Positions 55,900-64,000 of a stretch of DNA of 64,000 nt are shown piece after piece. Location: contig CM059975.1 of NCBI GenBank assembly GCA_030490835.1, forward strand, positions 61,557,174-61,621,173, in the 5' to 3' direction. How positions within the stretch are numbered: the first letter of the stretch is position 1; every line of letters starts with the position of its first letter. The notes under the pieces are model-generated. The model saw only the letters and a list, made by a program, of their open reading frames with translations, was not told the origin of the DNA and made no database searches. Origin of the DNA: Annona cherimola. Taxonomy: Eukaryota > Streptophyta > Magnoliopsida > Magnoliales > Annonaceae. The translations under genes and the position numbers were made by a program.

Positions 55900-58298
55900 T
55901 CATAGTAGAACGTCGGGCTGAAGACGATAAATTTAGCGCTAAATGAGAGGCAACCCATTACACTTTTTGATTTTTGATTCAAGAATAAAGTAGTCATCTC
56001 CCAAGACAAGGAAGGACAGGATTATCATGCTCAAATATGGACTTTCAATCCACTTTCAAGTTGATAAATAATGGAATCAAGGAATTTCAAGTTTATATTC
56101 ATCATTCAAGACAAGACAATGCAGTTGGAGTGAGGTCGCGACCTCAATTTTTGGCGCCCCCGCGCTAAGTTTTTGCAAAAGAACATGTTGCAGCAAGTTG
56201 GGATCAGAGAATCGGCGCCCCGACGCCATATTTTTCAAGGAAATAACATGTTACAACTTTTGATTCAGCAAGTCGGTGCCTAGGCCTCGATTTTTGGCGC
56301 CCCAGTGCCACCCCCTGCCAGCATAAAAAATAAATAGCAAAACACGAGTTTTCAGCATGCCAACTTCAACTGGTCATAACTTTTGATCCCGGAGGAGTTA
56401 CAGGAGCTACCACATATCAACAGAAAGAAATTTTTCAAGCCCGTCAAGATGAACACCATGGTTTGCTTAGTTGATATCATTTTCAATATCAAAATCCTCC
56501 ATCTTTGCATATTTTGGGTCATTGAAGTTCTACGCAATTTGTTTTACTGATTTTAGTGAATCATCTTTTTTATTACTTTAAATAAAAGTTGTGCAAGTTG
56601 GTAGTTTGCATTTTTCATATATTTGCGGGCATATGGATGTATTACTTGTGGGTAACCTTTTGGTTCAAGTTGTTCCATTATTTTGTTGTGGCTAAGAGTT
56701 TAAAGTAGTGGGGGAGGAGTTTATGGACTGCACTTGTGGTATCAATAATATGGCTTGAAACTTGAGTTGGATTACCTAAGAAGAGCTTCTATGAATTAAA
56801 CTTGGGGTGTAAAGACTTGCATGGTTGAGCTTGCAGTGCACTTTTCAACATTGTGCTGCTCAGTCTTCCTTTTTCCTATTTGTGACGTCGCTCGCAACCA
56901 CTCTCAACCAATGTGAGGCTGACCAACTTAGAGAATCTAATGGCAGCCCAAACTCGGTTTCTACAGCTGTCCAATCGGGCTATGGAGGCACACTTTCGAA
57001 GACTCATGGAGGACCGACAGATTGATATGAAGGCTTTATTACCATTCCCATCGACACATCTCGAGTTTTGAGCCTGTTTTGGTCAATCTTCACATCAGCC
57101 TGGTGAAGAAAGTGAGTGCAACGACGACGACTCCTCCGCATCAGACACCTAGGGGAGTACCTGTCCTTTCCATTTTATATTATTTTTGTATTTATTTCTC
57201 AGTCTATGATCATGTAGGTTTTATATAGTTGCATACATTGAGGACAATACATCTCTCAAGTTTGGGGGGGTGTATAATTCTCGGTTGTAGGTTTGTTTTC
57301 CATGTTTTGTTTAGATTGCATATCATGTCAAATTTTGCCTGTGAAAACTATCTTGTTTCAATCCCTTTTGATGAAATATGTGCAAGGTTGAGAAAAACTT
57401 TAACTTGAAATCGATTTCATGAAAAATTAGAAATTCAGGCTAAGGATTATGTGTTAAGGAAATTTGCAAGTAACATGTAAATGAATTGGACAAAATCTCA
57501 TAGTACATTGTCATAATTCAATTCCATGCTAATCTTTTCAACTGAAATGATAAGAATTGAGTTAAACAAATGTTAATCATGTGCTTTAAGGGAATTAATG
57601 GTCTCAGAAATGGTAATACTTCACAAATTTTTCTTATATGTTCAGTATCCCTACCAAGTTATCGAATAATAAAAAGGGGGTGACTGACCTAAGCTGAGTA
57701 ACCGGGACTTGGCATCAACAAATGTCAAGGTTCGTGTAAAAAGGCAAAGGAAAGTCATAGTAATAACACTTTAAAAAGAAAACTCTCCCCAGATACCCTA
57801 AAATTTGGTGAGGGGAGCCAAAAAAAATCAAATAAAAGATAAAAACATCTCTCCAAATATTCTGAAATATGGTGAGGAGAGTCATGCAATAAGTTTGGGC
57901 GGGAAGACTGTGCATTTAGGCAAAAGGGATCAAGAGAATTAATGTCATGTTCTTTGACCAGAAAGTTATGCTTAAGCCTTGGTTCATATGTTTTGTGTTG
58001 ATTTTTTTAACCAATTTCTTTCGATTAAGAGGAAGATTAGGAGGATTGAATTATGACTGTCGACTAATAATATCATCATTTACATGTAACTCGATGAAAA
58101 CGCATGTCCTATGTTGAGAAATAGATAATTTTTTATGCAATGTTTCAAGTTAGGGTCATTCTTGATCTTGTCGAGTAGAGAAATTCTGATTGATCGAAGC
58201 ATAATGGGAAGCAGGTTGAGTTAACTGGATCCACATTCATTCATTCATTGTGTTTGCATGTGTTGCTCGAGGACTAGCAACATTTAAGTTTGAGGGTG
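55900..58298 (+). mobile_element. ATH-3 3' noncoding interior
   Basis: There is no supported coding sequence in 2.4 kb. It holds the post-integrase block (55908-55958), three GGCGCC-containing segments at 56150-56310 that recall the LTR palindrome, a purine/G run CAAGTTTGGGGGGGTGT at 57257-57273, and TTTAAGTTTGAGGGTG at 58283-58298 directly before the 3' LTR. The G-run at 57257 has the sequence normally found next to an Athila LTR, which suggests an extra internal polypurine tract. Confidence 0.65.
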
Positions 58299-59892
58299 TC
58301 ATAACTCATAAAAATACGAGTTATCATGGCCCATTTCAGATCATCTTTGCATGTTAGTCTGAGGGATTAGGCTTAATTTGCATTCTTTTAGCTGAATTTT
58401 CACTCGCTTTGCATTTTAGGAGCATTATTCAGTTTTTATGCATTTTTAGCTCATTTATTTGGTTTATTCATTTTTTGCAGGAAGGACGGGCAATATAAAG
58501 GCCATCGGGCGAGTGGAATGCATAGCAAAACTAAGACAAGGAGAAGAGGGATGGCGCCCAGGCGCCACCCTACATGCCTTGGCCAGAATCTCCAGCACAT
58601 CCAGTAGCAAATTGCTTCCAGTGAGTTGGCGCCTAGGCGCCACCTTACCAACATGCAGACAAGTTTCAGGAGAGTTCTGAGGTCACAATAGAAAATTAGT
58701 TCCAGGGAGTTGGCGCCTAAGCAGCAAGGCATGAAGTCCTAGGATTTCTAGAAAGGTTTCCATGTTACCGAGCACACGGGGATTTGGCGCCCAGGCGCCA
58801 ATATGCATCCATACGTGCAGATTTCCATACGTGTGCTGCACAAACCACTTAATATAAATGGAAACCTAGGGCTACGTGCAGTTAGGTTCCATTGGTTACA
58901 AAGGAGAGACCAGAACGAGGAGAGGCGTAGAGAGAGCCGCTAGAGCAACCACGTAGAGAAGGAAAAAGATCTGTTTTCCATCGCAAATGAAAGAGGAGAT
59001 CCGATCTCGCTGGTGGAAGCTTCCAGGATTTAGTTCTTCTCTTTCTCATTCTCTTTCCTTTCTCTTTCCTTTCCTCTGTGTTCTTGGAGATGATTATAAC
59101 TTCATTTTAATGGGAATTGAAGTCATGTTAATGGGTTAAACCTTCTTATGGTGGGAGATGTGTAGGATTTGAACTCATATCTTATGATATTTGGTTTTCT
59201 TATGCTTGAATTGATAATACTGTTGTGCTGTGACTTCTGTTACTTGAGATTACCCTTATATATCATGCTTAATGCGTTTACAAGTCTTGCAACCTTGTGG
59301 ATTGATCTAATATTCAGATTCATGCTTGGAAAAGTGGGATTTTAATAAGATCCAAATACAAGGCACAGGTATTCTAAGTCATGTTGTGTTAGATGTTAAT
59401 ATCGATAGGAATATACCTATTAACCCTGTGTAATCATGATTAGGTTATATGGTAATCAACCCTGTTTTACTTGTATGCATGGGAACATAGCACATAACTA
59501 AAACTTGGTTAGGTTTGTATGTGTTGGAAGACATATATGAATATGAATGAACCTAAATTAGTAATCTCTGCACAACTAACTTAAATGGAACCAAATGACA
59601 TAGCTATGATTCAATGACATCATATTCCCACCTATCTTAATCATCTTAAAGCAATCTCAGCAATATCCACCCTACCTTGGTCATTTACTGTTTTCATAGT
59701 TTAGTTTAATTTAGTTCTTTGATACAACTTCTCCTTCACTTTACCAATTCACATAGACAATTGAGATTTAAGGTGCTAAACCGTTTAACACAATCCTCAT
59801 GGGAACGATACTCTACTCACTCTTTATTACTTGATAGACACGTATACTTGCGTTAAAACGAGCATTTTAATAGACATATACGCAGTTTGTCA
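58299..59892 (+). repeat. ATH-3 3' LTR
   Basis: This 1594-bp LTR is a close match to the 5' LTR. The first bases read TCATAACTC (the 5' LTR has TGATAACTC). Palindromes lie at 58552-58567, 58627-58642 and 58784-58801; the third site near 58710-58726 is damaged. The TATA-like TATAAATG is near 58853. It ends in TTTGTCA. A short segment present in the 5' LTR near 53355-53370 is absent here. Confidence 0.9.
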
Positions 59893-59897
59893 GTTCT

Positions 59898-60201
59898 TAA
59901 TTGGAACTCGTCCAAATTTTTTTTCGATTCATTCCCTTTATCTATCATCATTCATTTCATTCCTCACGACATCTTTCATCATACAAGCACCATTACACTT
60001 GTAATAAAATTTCATAATTTCATTCATAGCATCTCTTAATACTATTCTACAATAGAATTTATATTCCTTACATACATACATTCAATCATTGAATCACATT
60101 GAACTTATAATTCTAAATAAGTTCATATATACATTAACATACCTTAGAACCTTAAACCGTGCTTTCCCATTCCTTATAGCCCACATGGCTACCATCACGT
60201 A
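59898..60201 (-). mobile_element. G2-like LTR, minus orientation, second part
   Basis: It continues 53207 with TAATTGGAACTCGTCC, as at 21974-21995 (TAATTGGATCTCGTCC). It is AT-rich, with CATTCATTTCATT-type sequence, and has no coding. It is interrupted at 60201 by SIR-4. Confidence 0.8.
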
Positions 60202-60344
60202 TGTTGGAAACAAGTGTTGAAATCGAAGGCAAAATAACCAAAGTATATGTTTTGATGATTAACAACTTAATTTGAGTAAGTTTTGGCTACTAATATATTT
60301 GTGAAATATTTTAAGGATATAAAAATGAAAAATATGAAGCATGA

Positions 60345-61150
60345 CAGGTCAAGTCGATTCCCAAGTCGACTCAAGCATTGACTTAGGCCAAGTCGATCCC
60401 CAAGTCGACTCCAGCATCGACTTCAAAGGCCATTTTTTGTCCAGCGCTGAAATTGGGGAGCAAGAGCTACCGAAGTCGCAAACGAAGTCGACTTCGCATG
60501 CGACTTGGGTGAAGTCGCAGACCAAGTCGACTCCAGCATCGACTTCAACTGACCAGCACAAAATTTGAAGAGCAAAGTTGCAGACCAAGTCGACTTGACT
60601 TACGACTTGAGTGAAGTTGAAGACCAAGTCAACTCAAACATTCGACTTGGATCAAATGAAGATAAATCATGACTAAAACAAGCAAAGTTTCATGAATTCA
60701 TCAATTTGGATCAAGAAATATCATTTGGACATCTTTATGAACTCCAAGATCTAAGAATTTAAGATTTCAAGATATGGAGCTAAATGTTTTCAAGATATAA
60801 ATCAGTGAAGAACATTTAATATGAAGAAAATCAAGCGACCAAAGTCATCTCCAAGGAATTCAAGTTCATATAGCAAACAAAAGAAGTGAAGTCGCACCGA
60901 AGTCACACCGAAGTCGACTCTAGCAGTGACTTGGGTCAAGTCCAAGTCCAAGTCGACCTGAAGAAGAGACTTGAAAATTGCAGAAAATCGAAGTCGACTC
61001 CACATGCGACTTGGGTCAAGTTCAAGACCAACTCGACCTGAGGAGGAACTTGAGCAGCTTGGTTAAACCTGAAGTTGCACCCAAAGTCGACTCCAGCATG
61101 CGACTTGGGTGAAGTTGCACCCAAAGTCGACTCCACCTACGACTTGGGTC
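60345..61150 (+). promoter_or_regulatory. Palindrome arrays of SIR-4 (CGACTT half-sites, 12-bp step)
   Basis: At 60473-60506 two AAGTCG half-sites (60473 and 60485) are followed by two CGACTT half-sites (60489 and 60501), each pair 12 bp apart, with the central two overlapping as AAGTCGACTT. The same 34-bp symmetric arrangement repeats just downstream at about 60512-60545 and is present at 43931-43965 in SIR-2. Clusters lie 140-460 and 690-950 bp from the LTR start, upstream of the TATA box. Confidence 0.65.
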
Positions 61151-61229
61151 ACAAAGTTTGAAAAATTTGAACGTTGGCTCATTTAATAAGCGCCAACCAA
61201 CTCTCTAACGTTCAAATTTCTTCTTCCAT

Positions 61230-61238
61230 TATATATAG
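61230..61238 (+). promoter_or_regulatory. TATA box of SIR-4
   Basis: TATATATAG lies 11 bases after the right arm of the 13-bp inverted repeat and about 1030 bp into the LTR. The equivalents in the other copies are TATAAATAG (8669-8677 and 17879-17887, minus) and TATATAA (near 43840 and 50876, minus). Confidence 0.7.
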
Positions 61239-62127
61239 ACACTCAAATGAACGTGGAACATAACAAGAGACATAAGATAGAGCAGAAAAAGAGAAAAGAG
61301 AAGCTACTAAGGTCTATATTCCGCTTTCTTCTACCTTTGAGTGATCTATACACATTTTGAAGGAAGGACGAGCTTCAACTTGCTACGTACTCCAACGTTG
61401 ATCAAATCGTCACTTCTATGAGTTCTTCTTCGAGCTGACACTTGCCTACACAAACCTGTAAAGTGTAGATCTTTTTCTTTTGAATTTATTATTTAGTTTT
61501 GATACTTGGTTTGATATTAGTTTTCAAACCAAGTGATAGCAAAGTAGCATTGTGACTGGAGTGAGACTCATCACCTACTTGTGCTGTGAGTTGTTTACGC
61601 CCCCTAGAGCTGGAATCTAGAAGAGAGCAGAGGGTCTAGTTGTTTGTGAGTTGTATATGCCCCCAAGAGCCAGAATCTAGAAGAGAGCGAAGGCTCTAGT
61701 TGTATTCATGGAATACATAGTGAAACCCAAGTCACGAGGGGTGTGAGCTTGGAAGAGTGGAGTAGGAAAGGTTTCCCGAACCACTATAAATCTTGTCCAT
61801 TGATTTTTATTTCTGCTTTCATTATCTTATTGCTTTCCAATTGTTTCATCAAAGAGGACTAAACTAAATCGGGGAATATTTCTAGTTTAAGCAAAAAATT
61901 TTAAATACCCAATTCACCCTTCCCCTCTTAGGTAATTGCAGTTAACTCGAGACCAACAACGAACCTTTCTTCATTGCTTAGATTCGCAACCTCCTAAGTT
62001 TCCTGGCACCTGTCTAAGGTTTGGAAAAATAAAACGTGAGTGACAACTTAGTAAGCAAGCATTTTATTATTAGGGCAAGACTTCCTTAAAAACCTTTTTT
62101 CGTAAATATCTTGAACACCTTTTTACT

Positions 62128-62670
62128 TGAAGACATCCATATGTACTAAAACATTATCATAAAATCCCTTGTTCATAAGGACAATTTCATGTCCTTGAAC
62201 ATTCTCATAAAACATCATTCTTAAAATCATTCACAAGCCATGTTTGGGCTTGTTAAGGCAAAGCATATGCGTTTCACCCTCTTTAATTAATTTTTTTTGG
62301 TTTTGTATGAACATTTCTAATGTTCCAAAACGTATACATAAAACCATCTTTCAATAGTGGACGTTCTACGTCCAAAACATTTTTCTTCTTAAATCCTTTA
62401 GCCAGAAGAATATTCTCATGTCCTAAAACATCATTCACATAAGCCTTTTCAGTAAAGGATATTTTTAAGTCCAAAAATATTTTTCCATCATAAAATTCCT
62501 TTAGCTAAGAGACATTTGATGTCTCAAAATATTTTTGGCATGATTTTCTTGAAAATGGACATTCATATGTTCTAAAATACATTCCATTAAAATACTTGAG
62601 CATTGGACATTCTCATGTCCATAAACATTTACCATTTAATCCTTTGGAAATGGATATTCTTATGTCCAAA
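62128..62670. repeat. Degenerate tandem array of short hairpins (GGACAT...ATGTCC type)
   Basis: Units of roughly 50-65 bp each contain an inverted repeat. Perfect ones: AAGGACA/TGTCCTT (62177-62196), TGGACGT/ACGTCCA (62358-62374), GAGACAT/ATGTCTC (62509-62525), TGGACAT/ATGTCCA (62605-62622). Units with one wobble or mismatch are at about 62130-62146, 62547-62565 and 62649-62666; weaker ones are near 62410 and 62455. Loops are 3 to 6 bases. Arms differ between units but remain complementary. Confidence 0.7.
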
Positions 62671-63173
62671 ACCAAGTTTCACATAAATTCTTTTCATAAT
62701 CCCCGCCTTGGGGCTTGTTTATTACAAACAAGGCATATAAAGTACATAATTTATTTTCATAAATGCATTTGCATAAAAATATTTCTTTTCATTCCTGTTA
62801 TTTACACTTTTGTGTAAAACACCCTATTTTTAGGGTAATCATTTCATAAAAATTCATTTAGGATAACTTTCATAAAAACATACTTTCATATCCCAATATT
62901 TGGGCTTTTCAAAAACAAAACATAAGCAAATGCATTTGTCTCCATCCAGTACTGACACTTAGCAAGTGATCATGCTATCTTTTGGAAGAGAATCCTTAAT
63001 AGCACACTAGCCAGGCAGCTGTTCATTCATCCTCCTCCCATCTCAAGGAGGGCGCCGCTGGCACTCCTGTCATCCATTAGCGACTTAGCCTTATATAGAA
63101 TGGGCCCCGGTCATCCCGACGATGCTCTACAACTGGCTTATTTCTTGTACTGGTGCACCATACATCATCCTGA

Positions 63174-63340
63174 CAGACTGCAGTCCATTTGGTTTAAAGT
63201 ATCACAGACCGCAGCCCGTGTCCTTTTAAACTAGGATCGCAGACCGCAACCTGCATCGATACTCACAAAACATCTTAGACCGAAGTCTATATCTTTAAAA
63301 ATCATTTTCAAAAACACATCACAGACCGCAGTCCGTGTGA
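63174..63340. repeat. Second hairpin repeat (CAGACCGCAGTC type)
   Basis: Five units start near 63174, 63205, 63240, 63276 and 63322. Forms include GACTGCAGTC (a 10-base palindrome), AGACCGAAGTCT (AGAC/GTCT arms around CGAA) and ACAGACCGCAGTCCGTGT. Spacing is 31-46 bp. They lie in the same LTR as the array at 62128-62670. Confidence 0.65.
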
Positions 63341-64000
63341 ACTAGTAAAGCGAGCGCACCCACTTTAAACAAGTTGTCATTTGAAATCTAATTTTAAGAT
63401 GACCTTCCTTAAATTCTTTCGGAAATATTTTGAGTAAAACCTTTTGATAAACATTTGAAATGTTTGAAAAATAATACATCTTAAAATCCTTATAAAAGAA
63501 TTTCAAAACCTTTGAATTTTCAAAATTAAACCATAATTTTCTAACATTTTCTTGATTTCCGTTTCGGGGCCTTTTGCTCGCAAAAGTTATGCAATTATGC
63601 TACCCCTTCTCAACCACCCTAATAATCAAATTATTGTCCACCTATCTATTATACCATTTTTTACATAAGGGGGCTTGCATAATCCTTTGTATACCATTTA
63701 GCAACTTGAAATCAAACCATTTTATGAAATCAACATATGAGGTTGGTCATCCTTAAATCCCCTTCAACACATCCGTATAAACATTTTTCAAAACATTTTT
63801 AACATAGATTTCCTTGTATAAAGAACATCAAAACTTTTTCGAATATCATTTCAACACATATGGACTATGTCCAAATCATTCTTTATATTTAAATATCAAT
63901 ACATCAATTCTCATTTTCTTTTTCTTTCATAAAAATAATTATTTATCATAAAACATCATAAAAGAAATTCAAAACTTATTTACATTTGTTGCTTTGTGAA

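Larger units (their letters stand above)
53208..59892 (+). mobile_element. Pol-less Athila-type gypsy element ATH-3
   Basis: This 6685-bp element in plus orientation has LTRs at 53208-54821 and 58299-59892 and a perfect GTTCT duplication (53203-53207, 59893-59897). The primer site TGGCACCATTGCCGGGGA at 54828-54845 is one of the best-known Athila/Tat signatures (Asp-tRNA type). The interior, about 3.5 kb, holds only a gag-like frame and noncoding sequence; protease, RT, RNase H and integrase are absent. At 55908-55958 CGTCGGGCTGAAGACG...GAGGCAACCCATT is the block that follows integrase in Athila/Tat elements, so pol was removed between gag and this block. It must depend on other elements for movement. 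Confidence 0.92.
60202..61958 (+). mobile_element. SIR-4: solo Sirevirus LTR, plus orientation
   Basis: This 1757-bp LTR runs from TGTTGGAAACAAGTG to CTCGAGACCAACA. The flanks ACGTA (60197-60201) and ACGAA (61959-61963) form a target duplication with one change. It is the best single copy for reading the LTR layout: arrays at 60345-60660 and 60890-61150, an inverted repeat with 13-bp arms (61163-61175 and 61207-61219), TATATATAG at 61230-61238, then leader and the two CCCCCTAGAGCTGGAATCTAG-type blocks near 61600 and 61660. The second of these is a local duplication of about 60 bp. Confidence 0.9.
61964..64000 (-). mobile_element. G2-like LTR, minus orientation, third part (runs off the window)
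   Basis: It resumes with CCTTTCTTCATTGC and the CACCTGTCTAAGGTTTGGAAAA...CGTGAGTGACAACTTAGTAAGCAAGC block, closely like 22328-22380. Further on, 63045-63130 (GGAGGGCGCCGCTGGCACTCC, CGACTTAGCC) matches the conserved block at 2650-2700 and 22580-22680. The stretch 62100-62700 and 63165-63340 consists of hairpin-bearing repeats not seen in the other copies. It has no coding sequence. The end and right target duplication are outside the window. Confidence 0.75.

Noticed and set aside
62128..62670. CRISPR-like array (short repeats with spacers)
   Set aside because: The repeats are degenerate, spacing is irregular, and the context is a plant LTR. There are no cas genes and the genome is eukaryotic.

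Overview
The window comes from a flowering-plant nuclear genome, from a repeat-packed (probably heterochromatic) region. The reasons are plant-type LTR retrotransposons (Sirevirus-like Ty1/copia with an initiator-Met tRNA primer site, Athila-type Ty3/gypsy with an Asp-tRNA-like primer site), 5-bp target-site duplications (TSDs), AT-rich spacers and many nested insertions. I found no host gene, rRNA, tRNA or CRISPR. Nearly every base can be given to an LTR element or a remnant of one. I cannot name the species. All comparisons between copies were made by eye.

Layout. Left part (1-21298): one gypsy element, here called G2, with very long LTRs and only a gag remnant inside. It has been entered by a G1-family LTR (1-990), a solo G1 LTR (1773-4655, TSD TCTTT) and a complete Sirevirus-like copia, SIR-1 (8035-18918, TSD CAAAG). 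Middle (21299-33123): an Athila gag scrap on the minus strand, a truncated minus-strand G2-type LTR, a small envelope-like scrap, a decayed Athila gag-protease-RT-RNase H-integrase region on the plus strand, then a 5'-truncated Sirevirus LTR (SIR-5) split by a solo LTR of Athila/Tat type. 33124-38866: a poorly defined LTR-like stretch with a 41-bp minisatellite, split by a solo G1 LTR (33825-36370, TSD GTGTA), followed by a small LTR pair without coding capacity.

Right part (38867-64000): SIR-3 in plus orientation (LTR plus the start of gag). Its LTR was entered by a solo G1 LTR (39901-43095, TSD GCTAG) and by a second complete Sirevirus, SIR-2 (43209-51952, TSD ATCCA). Its gag was entered by a minus-strand G2-like LTR (53110 to beyond the window), which in turn holds a pol-less Athila-type element (53208-59892, TSD GTTCT) and a solo Sirevirus LTR, SIR-4 (60202-61958, TSD ACGTA/ACGAA). 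Relative ages follow from the nesting.

The most interesting content is non-coding architecture. The Sirevirus LTRs carry arrays of CGACTT half-sites, paired into the palindrome AAGTCGACTT and repeated with a fixed 12-bp step, upstream of a TATA box. A small array of the same motif lies inside SIR-1, just before its envelope-like ORF. The Athila-type LTR carries an unrelated palindrome array (TTGGCGCCTAGGCGCCAA) in the same position, upstream of TATA. The last G2-like LTR holds two arrays of short hairpins whose arms change in a compensating way. Three Sirevirus copies share a stop codon at gag codon 4. Palindromic LTR repeats and multiplied polypurine tracts have been described for Sireviruses in general (from memory), so novelty lies in the details rather than in the principle.
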